The translations under genes were made by a program, and so were the position numbers. Source: Nitrospira sp. SG-bin2 (lineage in GTDB: Bacteria; Nitrospirota; Nitrospiria; Nitrospirales; Nitrospiraceae). Taken from it: DNA of 64,000 nucleotides. The notes beneath the pieces are model-generated. The model worked only from the letters and a program-made list of their open reading frames with translations, did not search any database and was not told the DNA's origin. Shown here one piece after another: positions 25,056 to 33,076 of this stretch (the stretch's first letter is position 1; each line of letters begins with the position of its first letter). The stretch lies in the NCBI GenBank assembly GCA_002083405.1, contig LVWT01000059.1, positions 11,750-75,749 of the forward strand. Reading direction: 5' to 3'.

Positions 25056-26921
25056 ATGGCCGGCTCATTGGCTTCACCGGAATTACTGACAGCGCTTCAG
25101 AACAAAGCAACCCAACTCCGTATCGGGAGTGTGTTGGCCACCACCGAAGCGGGAAGCGGCCATCCGTCCAGTTGTTGTTCCGCCGCCGACATTGTGGCGA
25201 CACTCTTCTTTTCCGTCATGCGATACGACCCGAAGAATCCGAAAGCACCCAACAGCGATCGGTTTGTGCTGTCCAAAGGCCATGCCGCGCCCCTTCTCTA
25301 CGCCGCCTGGGCAGAAGCAGGACTGTTCCCGGCCAGTGACCTGTTGAAACTGCGCACCTTGGCGTCAGATCTGGAGGGACATCCGACTCCCCGCCTGCCG
25401 TTTGTGGATATGGCGACCGGCTCATTGGGACAAGGCCTCCCGGTTGGTATCGGCATCGCGCTGAACGCACAGTTCGTCGACAAACTGGATCACCGAACCT
25501 ATGTCTTAATGGGAGATGGAGAATCTGTCGAGGGATCGGTGTGGGAATCCGCTGAGCTCGCGCGCCATCACGGATTAGACAGCCTCTGCGCAATCATCGA
25601 TATCAATCGGCTCGGCCAAAGTGATCCCACCATGCTCCAACATGATATGGAAGCCTACCGCGCACGGTGGACCGGCTTCGGCTGGCAGGCATTGATTGTG
25701 GACGGACACGATCTTTCAGCTCTGCTCGCAGCCTTCGACACCGCGGCAAATACAAAAGGGAAGCCGACCGTCCTCCTTGCCAAGACCTTCAAGGGCAAGG
25801 GGATCTCTTTCATGGAGAACCATCCGAGCTGGCATGGGAAGCCTATTCCCAAAGGGGAGGAAACCCAAAAAGCCATTGCTGAACTGAATCAGCAGCTCAA
25901 GCAGAGCAGTGTCTCCGTGGCAATTAAGAAGCCGGCATCTAGGGCAGCGACAACCTCTCCGGTCAACCCGCTCCCGGTATCGCCCTACAAAACAGGCGAG
26001 GCTGTCGCAACGCGCGAAGCCTTCGGCGTCGCGCTGGAAGCACTCGGCTCGGCAAACCCCTCGGTCGTTGCCCTCGATGCAGACGTTAAGAACTCTACCT
26101 ATACCGACAAGTTCGGCAAAAAGTTTCCCACCCGGTTCTTTGAAAACTTTATCGCCGAGCAAAATATGCTGGGCGCTGCGGCCGGACTTGCAGCCTGCGG
26201 AAAAATTCCTTTCGTCGCCACCTTTGCCGCATTCTTTACCCGCGCATACGACTTCATCCGTATGGCTGCTATCAGCGGATCGAACCTCAAGCTCGTCGGC
26301 ACCCACGTGGGCGTGAGCATCGGGGAAGACGGCCCGTCGCAGATGGGTCTCGAAGATATAGCCATGATGGCGGCGCAGCCGGGCGTCACAGTGCTCTACC
26401 CTTCCGACGCCACCTGCACCTATCGCCTGGTCGAAGCAGCGGCCAATCACAAAGGGATGGTCTACCTGCGCGCCGGCAGACCAAAGAGTCCCGTTCTTTA
26501 TGGACCGGAGGAGCGGTTCTCGATCGGCGGCAGCAAAGTACTCCGCCAGAGCGCATCGGACGTGCTTACCATCGTTGCCGCTGGGGTGACCCTGTTCGAA
26601 GCATTGAAGGCCCACGACCAGTTAAAGGCGTCCGGCATCCATGTGCGCGTGATCGATCTCTACAGCATTGTCCCGATCGACCGCACCACATTGCTGGACA
26701 GCGCCAGATCCACCCATGGCCGCATGCTCACGGTCGAAGACCATTATGCCCACGGAGGCCTGGGGGATGCCGTGCTCAGCGCGGTCGGACCGGAAGGAAT
26801 CAAGGTCCACAAGCTCGCGGTGCGCGTGATTCCGCACAGCGGAAAGCCGGAAGAACTTGTCGATCACTTCGGCATCGGCACACGCTCGATCGTCGAAGCA
26901 GTGAAACAGATCGCCAAGTAG
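25056..26921 (+). CDS. tkt: Transketolase
   Basis: 621 residues carrying both halves. The N-terminal ThDP domain shows FVLSKGHAAPLLYAAW, MGDGESVEGSVWESAELA and the nucleotide-like DINRLGQSD. The central domain begins after an Ala/Ser-Pro-rich linker at ~300 and carries the catalytic Glu in FIAEQNMLGAAAGL. A C-terminal domain follows. The enzyme moves two-carbon units in the pentose phosphate pathway. It is preceded by AAAGGAG at good spacing. The linker-split form with DXS-like halves resembles the two-subunit transketolases fused in one chain. Confidence 0.9.
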   Translation: MAGSLASPELLTALQNKATQLRIGSVLATTEAGSGHPSSCCSAADIVATLFFSVMRYDPKNPKAPNSDRFVLSKGHAAPLLYAAWAEAGLFPASDLLKLRTLASDLEGHPTPRLPFVDMATGSLGQGLPVGIGIALNAQFVDKLDHRTYVLMGDGESVEGSVWESAELARHHGLDSLCAIIDINRLGQSDPTMLQHDMEAYRARWTGFGWQALIVDGHDLSALLAAFDTAANTKGKPTVLLAKTFKGKGISFMENHPSWHGKPIPKGEETQKAIAELNQQLKQSSVSVAIKKPASRAATTSPVNPLPVSPYKTGEAVATREAFGVALEALGSANPSVVALDADVKNSTYTDKFGKKFPTRFFENFIAEQNMLGAAAGLAACGKIPFVATFAAFFTRAYDFIRMAAISGSNLKLVGTHVGVSIGEDGPSQMGLEDIAMMAAQPGVTVLYPSDATCTYRLVEAAANHKGMVYLRAGRPKSPVLYGPEERFSIGGSKVLRQSASDVLTIVAAGVTLFEALKAHDQLKASGIHVRVIDLYSIVPIDRTTLLDSARSTHGRMLTVEDHYAHGGLGDAVLSAVGPEGIKVHKLAVRVIPHSGKPEELVDHFGIGTRSIVEAVKQIAK

Positions 26922-26964
26922 CTGCCCGTCCGCCGTCGTTCTCCCCGCTCAAGCTCTATGAGGC

Positions 26965-27002
26965 CCGCTGTACCCGCACGCTTCGCGTCGTGGATACAGC
27001 GG
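26965..27002. repeat. Hairpin in the 26922-27290 intergenic region
   Basis: CCGCTGTA (26965-26972) pairs with TACAGCGG (26995-27002) around a 22-base loop that itself is partly self-complementary. It lies 44 bases after the transketolase stop and could act as a terminator or a dispersed palindromic repeat; there is no T-tract. The rest of this 369-base gap holds only the nirK promoter and leader. Confidence 0.4.
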
Positions 27003-27169
27003 CTCAACGAGGCGCATACATTTCCCGGCTTAGAAGCCACGCACTGTGAGACGGCCCTCCTTTCCGTCACACACTCGTCTCGCTGAGCGGGCACGGCAGG
27101 CTTCACGAGAGCCTGCACGTGGCCCACGTTCCAACACCCCTCATCTCGCATGAATAACGAAAGTTACTT

Positions 27170-27198
27170 TTGACATCATCTGCACCCCGTACTATACT
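27170..27198 (+). promoter_or_regulatory. Consensus sigma-70 promoter of nirK
   Basis: TTGACA (27170-27175), exact 17-base spacer, TATACT (27193-27198). It gives an expected leader of about 85 bases before the nirK ATG. It is the best consensus promoter in the window and differs from the TAGCNT set in its -10. Confidence 0.7.
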
Positions 27199-27290
27199 CA
27201 CCAGGTTTTTAGCCAACAAAGACGTTCGCGCTCATCAGTGATCACGTGAGGCGCGGGCTCATTCACAACCATTCAGGGAGGAGGACGCGG

Positions 27291-28238
27291 ATGAGGAGAT
27301 TACAGCTACCCCAGACCGCTGCGATGGCAGGCATCACAGCCATGGCATTGACAGTCATGCTGGGGCTTTCGACCACACTACAGGCGAAGACGCATGATGT
27401 GAAATTCACCGCGATGGAAACCGAGATTGTCGTCGAAGGCACCGGGGAAAAGTACAAGGCCTGGACCTTCAACGGACAAATGCCGGGGCCCGTGGTCCGC
27501 GTGACAGAAGGCGACACGGTCAACTTCACGCTCGACAATCCGAAGACGAACTTCTTCGGACACTCGATGGACTTTCACGCCGCGGAAATCGACTTCTTAA
27601 AGAACTACCGCGAGATCAAGCCGGGCCAAACCATTCAATACACTTTTGTGGCCAAGAAGCCGGGGGTGTTCTTCTATCACTGCGGCGCGCCGCCGATGAT
27701 TCAGCATATCGCCCGCGGCATGTTCGGCGCCATCATCGTGGACCCGAAGGATGCGAAGGTCTGGCCGAAGGCCGATCGGGAGTATCTCCTGGTCCAATCG
27801 GAATTCTGGAAGAATCCTGACGATGTCGGCGCGATGTTCGATCGCAAGTTCGACAACGTGGTCTTCAACGGCGGCATCTGGAAGTACCATCCGTTCTTCA
27901 TCGGCGCGGCTCCGTTGGAAGCCAAGCCGAACGAGCGGGTGCGGTTCTACTTCGTGAACGCAGGCCCGAACGAATTCTCTTCATTGCATCCCATCGGCGA
28001 GATCTGGGACGCCGTCTATGAGAGCGGTAATCCGGCCAACAAGTTTGTAGGCGTCCAGACCTATGTGGTGGGACCGGGCAGCGCCGCCACGTTTGACCTG
28101 ATTTCGGAATCACCGGGGGTCTATCCGATCGTGACTCACTCGCTGACCGCGGCGCTTCGTGGCGCCATTGCAGCCTTGACGATCACCCCGGTCGCCAAAG
28201 ATGCGCCGTTGATGCCGTTGACCCCATGGAATCCGTAG
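27291..28238 (+). CDS. nirK: Copper-containing nitrite reductase (NirK type)
   Basis: 315 residues from ATG 27291, chosen for the GGGAGGAGG just upstream. A signal peptide ends near LQAKTH, so the enzyme is periplasmic. Two cupredoxin domains follow. All copper ligands of the family are visible: type 1 His91, Cys131, His139 and Met144; type 2 His96, His130 and His283; and the catalytic Asp94 and His233. It should reduce nitrite to NO, or catalyse the reverse or related chemistry proposed in nitrifiers. The Cys131-His139 loop is one residue shorter than in classical Alcaligenes enzymes. It shares a unit with a periplasmic truncated haemoglobin. Confidence 0.88.
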   Translation: MRRLQLPQTAAMAGITAMALTVMLGLSTTLQAKTHDVKFTAMETEIVVEGTGEKYKAWTFNGQMPGPVVRVTEGDTVNFTLDNPKTNFFGHSMDFHAAEIDFLKNYREIKPGQTIQYTFVAKKPGVFFYHCGAPPMIQHIARGMFGAIIVDPKDAKVWPKADREYLLVQSEFWKNPDDVGAMFDRKFDNVVFNGGIWKYHPFFIGAAPLEAKPNERVRFYFVNAGPNEFSSLHPIGEIWDAVYESGNPANKFVGVQTYVVGPGSAATFDLISESPGVYPIVTHSLTAALRGAIAALTITPVAKDAPLMPLTPWNP

Positions 28239-28308
28239 GCAAGAACTGCCTCTTGCAGTGAATATGATCCGTCGTTCAGCACATTAACTAATGAAGAGGA
28301 GACCAACA

Positions 28309-28752
28309 ATGACTCGTACTTCGACAATGCTGGCGGTCGCGCTGTTTGCGACCGTTGTCAGCACGCCGGTACTCAGCATGGCTGCAGACACAAAGCCCTC
28401 GCTCTATGAACGGCTCGGAGGGACCGGTCCCATCACGGCCGTCGTGGGAAAATTCGTCGCCAACGTAGCGGCCGACAAGCGGATCAACGGCTACTTCGCG
28501 AAGGCCGACATCCCCAACCTCAAACGGCAGCTGGTCGATCAGGTGTGCCAAGCCAGCGGCGGTCCTTGCACCTACACGGGCAAGGATATGAAGACCACGC
28601 ACAAAGGGATGAAGATTACAACAGCGGCGTTCAACGCGTTGGTTGAGGATCTCGTGGCAGCGCTCGATACCTTCAACGTACCGGAGCAAGAGAAGAGTGA
28701 GTTACTCAGCGTCTTGGGACCGATGAATAAAGATATCGTCGAGGTCCCGTAG
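28309..28752 (+). CDS. Exported group I truncated haemoglobin
   Basis: 147 residues from ATG 28309, chosen for AGAGGAG at 8 bases; an ATG at 28291 lacks one. A signal peptide (LAVALFATVVSTPVLSMAA) precedes the globin, which begins SLYERLGGTGPITAVVGKFVANVAADKRINGYF, the usual group I opening. His98 in KTTHKGMKI is the proximal haem ligand. Most truncated globins are cytoplasmic, so export is notable. It follows nirK by 70 bases and precedes a strong terminator, so the two likely form one transcription unit for NO or O2 chemistry in the periplasm. Confidence 0.85.
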   Translation: MTRTSTMLAVALFATVVSTPVLSMAADTKPSLYERLGGTGPITAVVGKFVANVAADKRINGYFAKADIPNLKRQLVDQVCQASGGPCTYTGKDMKTTHKGMKITTAAFNALVEDLVAALDTFNVPEQEKSELLSVLGPMNKDIVEVP

Positions 28753-28834
28753 AATCGCAGAACGCGTGGCGGTTCGCATATGAACCAGCCACGCCGATCT
28801 GCAGAGCGGATCACATTTCTAGAGTAACGCACAA

Positions 28835-28864
28835 GGGCGGCAGACTGTTGTCTGCCGCCCTTTT
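28835..28864 (+). terminator. Strong intrinsic terminator
   Basis: A perfect 11-bp GC-rich stem (GGGCGGCAGAC, 28835-28845, with GTCTGCCGCCC, 28850-28860), a TGTT loop and TTTT. It closes the nirK-haemoglobin unit. Confidence 0.92.
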
Positions 28865-28897
28865 CAACACGTAGAAAGCAAGGATTCGTTGTTGACT

Positions 28898-29260
28898 ATG
28901 GTGACGAATTCGCAACAAGGGATAACGGCAATAATTCTGACACTTGCCCTTGCAAGCACAGGCATACTCCATGCGGAGCCGCGCGCCAATGAACGTATCG
29001 CCTTGGCTCTTTCCGGACAGAATTGCTCACTGCACCGTCAGACCATTGCCAAGACGCTGTATCAGGTTTCCGGAGTCACACGCGTCGATATGACGCTCAT
29101 TGACGGCCATGTCTTGATCGACAGGGTTCAGGATCAGCGAACCGCAGAGGACTTCCGGACCATCGTCAATGGCATCCTCCCATCGGATGCTCAATGCCGC
29201 GCCGAAGTCATGGAATCCTGCATCTCAGCTGACCCAATGCCTCCAAGCCACGCCCGCTAG
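28898..29260 (+). CDS. Exported HMA-like small protein
   Basis: 120 residues from ATG 28898 (a TTG at 28889 in frame is the alternative, with AAGGA closer to it). After a signal peptide (ALASTGILHAEP) the core SGQNCSLHRQTIAKTLYQVSGVTRVDMTLIDGHVLI follows the beta-alpha-beta pattern of heavy-metal-associated domains. The usual CxxC is CSLH (one Cys, one His). The C-terminus has two more Cys. It may be a periplasmic metal-binding or accessory protein for nearby nirK, but this is inference; it lies after the terminator. Confidence 0.5.
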   Translation: MVTNSQQGITAIILTLALASTGILHAEPRANERIALALSGQNCSLHRQTIAKTLYQVSGVTRVDMTLIDGHVLIDRVQDQRTAEDFRTIVNGILPSDAQCRAEVMESCISADPMPPSHAR

Positions 29261-29577
29261 CTCGGATTCGGCGAGACAAATACCAAGACCCGAAGCCGCT
29301 CACCCGTATGGTTCTTCACCCCATGTTTTTCGCCCGCTGGGGCCAGTGTCGCTTCTCCTGCTCCTAACACCTGTTTCTCTACTCCGACCTGAAAGGTCCC
29401 CTGCCCTTCAAGAACCAGGTAGACTTTGTCTTGATCGCTATGTACATGCCCCTGTTGTTCCTGTCCCGGCTCGAAACAATACACATCACAGAAAAATCGC
29501 TCCGTCTGAAACAGATTATTCTTCTTCATCTTCTCACTGCTGAATCGCTGACAATCCGCAAGGTTCATTACCTTCAT
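29257..29577 (-). CDS. Small cupin-domain protein
   Basis: 106 residues from ATG 29577, chosen because AAAGG lies upstream and the family starts MKVMNLADC. The cupin core shows the HVHSDQDKVYLVLEGQG first motif, then GAGEATLAPAGEKHGVKNH with the metal-binding His. A mononuclear metal site is expected. The C-terminus ends at SPNPS. Its stop overlaps that of the HMA-like gene by 4 bases (convergent). Probably a small sensor or enzyme; substrate unknown. Confidence 0.72.
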   Translation of the reverse strand: MKVMNLADCQRFSSEKMKKNNLFQTERFFCDVYCFEPGQEQQGHVHSDQDKVYLVLEGQGTFQVGVEKQVLGAGEATLAPAGEKHGVKNHTGERLRVLVFVSPNPS

Positions 29578-29654
29578 CGCCACAGACCTTTCTACGCTGC
29601 TTCTCAGCTTGCACCGACAGTACGCCGTAGGAGGCATATCCTGCCTACTACCGA

Positions 29655-30095
29655 TTAAGGCAACCGCGACAAGGCTTTCTGATAGGAGCCCTTAATGTCG
29701 TCGAACGCAGTATCCACTGTGGTTTTTATGGTATGCCATTTTGCATCTGTCGCATCCCGTAAGGCATCCAACTTACCCTTGACCGCTTCTTTTTTCTTAT
29801 CCAACTCATCGATGGACTTCTGAAGTTCCGCCCTGGTCGATGCCGAGACGTTCCGCGCTTTGCCTCGCAAGGTCTCGATTTGACGTTGAATGGCAGATAA
29901 CTCCTCCTGAGCCTTCCGTTGAAACGCGTCTTTCTGCTGTGCCGTATACTCTTTCGCCGCCTCGACCGTCTCTCGAGCCTCCTTGGCTATCGCTTCTGCG
30001 CCAGCTAGTGACTCGGGCGCCATTCCAAGATCCAGTACAACCCAGAGACACACGATCCAGAGGGCCCGCAACAACCACGGAAGTCGAGTCATCAT
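29655..30095 (-). CDS. Exported coiled-coil protein, 146 aa
   Basis: A signal peptide (LWIVCLWVVLDLGMAPESLA) is followed by one long, highly charged alpha helix: AEAIAKEARETVEAAKEYTAQQKDAF..., with heptad-like spacing and almost no Pro or Gly until the end. The pattern resembles apolipoprotein-like or stress-related periplasmic coiled coils. No enzymatic motif is present. It is divergent from the HDOD gene. Function unknown. Confidence 0.62.
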   Translation of the reverse strand: MMTRLPWLLRALWIVCLWVVLDLGMAPESLAGAEAIAKEARETVEAAKEYTAQQKDAFQRKAQEELSAIQRQIETLRGKARNVSASTRAELQKSIDELDKKKEAVKGKLDALRDATDAKWHTIKTTVDTAFDDIKGSYQKALSRLP

Positions 30096-30281
30096 TCCTT
30101 CTCCCCTCCTCTACTCTAACCTTCTGCCGATCTACGCGGAAAGTATAGTCAACCGAATTGGTAAAGTCATCCGGACTTGGCGAATAGATTCCCTGCCCGC
30201 CCCGCTAAACTTTCGACCGTAACAACCGAGAAAGGAACATATCAGAGCATACCTGTGACAAAGCGAGAAGGAGCAGTGACC

Positions 30282-31172
30282 GTGCCCCCTGAGTCTCCGA
30301 CAGCGTCAACACCGATCGAACAACTGGAGCAAGCGCTGATCAAGAGGCTGGAGCGCGGCGAGATCGAACTGCCGTTGTTGCCTCAGGTGGCCAGCCAGGT
30401 GATGGCCCTGACCTCTGATCCGTCCGCCGACGCGGCCAAACTGTCTGCCCTCATCCATCAAGACCAGGCCTTAGCCGCACACGTGCTCCGCATCGCCAAT
30501 TCTCCTGCTTATATGCCCAGAAGTCCCGTCGCCTCCCTCCAGCATGCCGTCGCCATGCTGGGAATCAATTTGCTGTCTGAAATAGCGCTTACAACGTCGT
30601 TGAAAGCCGGTGCCTTCCAGGTACCCGGCCATGAAGACACGGTCAAGCAGCTATGGCGGCACTCTATCGCCAGTGGCGCCTTTGCAAAAGAAGTTGCCCG
30701 AACCAGACGCGTGAATGTAGAAAGCGCCTTTCTCTGTGGACTATTGCATGGAATCGGGAAACCCGTTGTCTTGCGAACAGTCACGACGATTGCTCGCGAG
30801 CTAAAGATCGATTGGGTCAAAGCGCTGGGCACGATACTGGATAACGAATCTCATTTCGCGACATTGGTTGAGGGCTACCATACCCGCGTGGGCGTTCTCA
30901 TCGCCGATAAATGGAGCCTGCCCAAACAAGTAGCGGAGGTGATCCAATATTACGGAGATTTCGAGCATGCCACCGCATTCCGCCAGGAATGCATGCTCAC
31001 CTTTGTTGCGGATCGGTTGGCAAGCCACCTCCTGACGCCTGAAGAAATGCCCGAAGATAGTCTCCGCGATCATCCGGTATTTGCAGAGTTGAACCTCTAC
31101 CCCAACGATGTCGACCAACTCCTGGCTGGTAAAGACAAGGTGCTGGCCATAGTGAACGCGTTGAACTTATGA
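30282..31172 (+). CDS. HDOD-domain signalling protein
   Basis: 296 residues from GTG 30282, selected because AAGGAG lies 8 bases upstream; longer frames begin at 30255 and 30177. The HDOD domain covers most of it (ERGEIELPLLPQVASQVMAL... LIHQDQALAAHVLRIANSPAY ... LLHGIGKPVVLR), with degenerate HD residues as in the family. Such proteins mediate signalling, often with cyclic-di-GMP or motility. Its last four bases ATGA overlap the start of the SthA-like gene, so the two are coupled. Confidence 0.78.
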   Translation: MPPESPTASTPIEQLEQALIKRLERGEIELPLLPQVASQVMALTSDPSADAAKLSALIHQDQALAAHVLRIANSPAYMPRSPVASLQHAVAMLGINLLSEIALTTSLKAGAFQVPGHEDTVKQLWRHSIASGAFAKEVARTRRVNVESAFLCGLLHGIGKPVVLRTVTTIARELKIDWVKALGTILDNESHFATLVEGYHTRVGVLIADKWSLPKQVAEVIQYYGDFEHATAFRQECMLTFVADRLASHLLTPEEMPEDSLRDHPVFAELNLYPNDVDQLLAGKDKVLAIVNALNL

Positions 31173-32584
31173 GCACATCCACCGCCTTCGACATCATTGT
31201 GATTGGAGCCGGCCCCGCCGGCCAGAAAGCGGCCATCCAAGGTGCTAAAGCCGGGAAGCGCGTGGCGCTCATCGAACGTGAACGGGGCATCGGAGGCAGC
31301 TGTGTCTACCGCGGAACGATCCCCAGCAAAACGTTGAGGGAAAGCGCACTCCAACTCGATCGGCTCAAATCCGCCGGTGCGGCCTTCGACTTCAGCCTGA
31401 AACCGGACATCCAAATCGCAACATTACTCAGCCGCCTGGAAGATGTCATCTCGGCTCATGACACCTTCATGAGCCGGCAGCTCAGGCGCAACGGCATTTC
31501 GTTGCTTCACGGACGCGCCGGCTTTCTGGACGCGCACACCATCGAGATGCTGACGGTCGACGGAGGCCGCCAACCATTGACCGCCGACGCCATTATTCTG
31601 GCCACTGGCTCGCGTCCCCGGAATCCGGAAAACATTCCCGTCGATCACGAACACATTCTCGACAGCGACTCACTCCTGTCGATGATCTACCTGCCTCGCT
31701 CGTTGACGATCATCGGCGGCGGCGTCATCGGATGCGAGTATGCCTCGATTTTTGCGCTGCTGGGGACGCAGGTCACGCTGATCGACCGCGCCCCCTCCCC
31801 GCTCCAATTCATGGACCATGAACTCGTGACTCATTTCGTGAAACTTTTCGAACAGCAAGGCGGGCGCTATCTGGGAGGGCAGCAGATCCTGGAAGTTCGG
31901 TGGGACGGCGCCGCTCATGTCGTCACGACGTTGAAAGATAACCCTCCGGTCAAGAGCGAGAAACTTCTGGTCGCGCTGGGCCGGCAAGCCAACATCGAAG
32001 ATCTCAATTTGGTGGCGGCAGGGCTCACGGCTACGGAGAAAGGCACGGTCTCAGTCAATCAGTTCTGCCAGACGGATGTCCCGCACATCTACGCCGTCGG
32101 CGACATGGTCGGAGCTCCGGCACTCGCCTCAAAAGCGATGGAACAAGGGCGCAGAGCTGTCAGGCATGCCCTGAACCTGCCGGTCGGCGATGCCGCGTCG
32201 ACCATCCCCCTTGGAATCTACACCATTCCTGAAATGGCCAGCATCGGTCTCGATGAAGAGGCTGCCCGTGAACGCTATCGAAATCCTCTCATCGGGCGGG
32301 CAAAGTTTGAAGAAGTCGCCAGAGCGCAGATATCGGGGGCCGGCCAAGGCCTCCTCAAAATGGTGGCAGACCCCTCAGGCGAACAGCTGCTCGGTGTGCA
32401 GATTGTAGGCGATTCAGCGACAGAATTGGTGCATGTCGGACAATCCGCACTTCAGCAGGGCGCAACCATAGAATCGTTTATCGACAATATTTTCAACTTT
32501 CCCACCTATGCCGAGACTTATCGTATCGCCGCCTTGGACATCCTCGGGCAAGCGGCCAAACGCAAGACCGCTGATGCCGCATAG
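31169..32584 (+). CDS. SthA-type FAD pyridine nucleotide-disulfide oxidoreductase family flavoprotein
   Basis: 471 residues. The Rossmann FAD motif IIVIGAGPAGQKAA, the second NAD site TIIGGGVIGCEYASIF and the C-terminal dimerisation domain are all present. The redox centre is GGSCVYRGTIPSK: Cys45 is kept but the second Cys of the usual CxxxxC is Thr50, so no disulfide can form. The same state occurs in the soluble transhydrogenase SthA, which moves hydride between NADH and NADP+. The C-terminal NFPTYAETYRIAALD also matches SthA. It overlaps the HDOD gene. Confidence 0.82.
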   Translation: MSTSTAFDIIVIGAGPAGQKAAIQGAKAGKRVALIERERGIGGSCVYRGTIPSKTLRESALQLDRLKSAGAAFDFSLKPDIQIATLLSRLEDVISAHDTFMSRQLRRNGISLLHGRAGFLDAHTIEMLTVDGGRQPLTADAIILATGSRPRNPENIPVDHEHILDSDSLLSMIYLPRSLTIIGGGVIGCEYASIFALLGTQVTLIDRAPSPLQFMDHELVTHFVKLFEQQGGRYLGGQQILEVRWDGAAHVVTTLKDNPPVKSEKLLVALGRQANIEDLNLVAAGLTATEKGTVSVNQFCQTDVPHIYAVGDMVGAPALASKAMEQGRRAVRHALNLPVGDAASTIPLGIYTIPEMASIGLDEEAARERYRNPLIGRAKFEEVARAQISGAGQGLLKMVADPSGEQLLGVQIVGDSATELVHVGQSALQQGATIESFIDNIFNFPTYAETYRIAALDILGQAAKRKTADAA

Positions 32585-32590
32585 CCGGCT

Positions 32591-32639
32591 CCATCCCTTT
32601 GCCCTTTGCCCTTTGCTCCTTGCCCCTTGCCTCTTGCCG
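32591..32639 (+). repeat. Heptamer-period repeat array
   Basis: After the gene at 31169-32584 come seven near-identical heptamers, the last six reading TTTGCCC, TTTGCCC, TTTGCTC, CTTGCCC, CTTGCCT, CTTGCCG (32598-32639). The 7-base period is exact. Other arrays with different units but the same period occur in other intergenic gaps of this window. Confidence 0.75.
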
Positions 32640-32697
32640 ACGACAGGCCCTCGCAATCAGACGCATCAGCATCGACCAGGATCAATACAACAGATTG

Positions 32698-33048
32698 TTA
32701 CAACGCCTCGCCGGCCTCACTCTCGCGTTCGTAGGGTTGCGCTTCCAGCTCCTTCACCACATGCTGAAGCCTGGCCCACCCGTCCGGGGTAAGATCGACG
32801 AACTCCAATCCAAAGAAATCGTCACGGCACCAGCGAACGATGGCTTTTTTGACCTGAAGCGGCGGCTCTTCGTCCGACACTTCAATGCGCATTTCGATTT
32901 CCGTTCCCGAATGGATGTGGGTTGTGCTGAAAACCCTGCAGCCTCGAATAGACAGATCTCCAAGCACACCCACACCGGAAACGATATTGGTGGAACTGAA
33001 GGAACTCCGGAATTGAACGGGAAACCGAGCGTCTTTTCTATTCTCCAT
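32698..33048 (-). CDS. PilZ-domain protein
   Basis: 116 residues from ATG 33048 (MENRKDARF; six more residues are possible from 33066). The cyclic-di-GMP signature is visible: RKDAR (residues 4-8) and DLSIRG (31-36), followed by the PilZ beta-barrel (VRWCRDDFFGLEFVDL). Such proteins bind c-di-GMP and regulate motility, biofilm or polysaccharide. It stands alone between sthA and rtcB, close to the HDOD gene. Confidence 0.8.
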   Translation of the reverse strand: MENRKDARFPVQFRSSFSSTNIVSGVGVLGDLSIRGCRVFSTTHIHSGTEIEMRIEVSDEEPPLQVKKAIVRWCRDDFFGLEFVDLTPDGWARLQHVVKELEAQPYERESEAGEAL

Positions 33049-33076
33049 ACGCCAAACCTCGTGCAAGGATGTCGGG

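Noticed and set aside
26864..27151. Minus-strand 95-aa frame in the gap before nirK
   Set aside because: Crosses the end of transketolase and a hairpin region; Cys/Arg-rich and no homologue.
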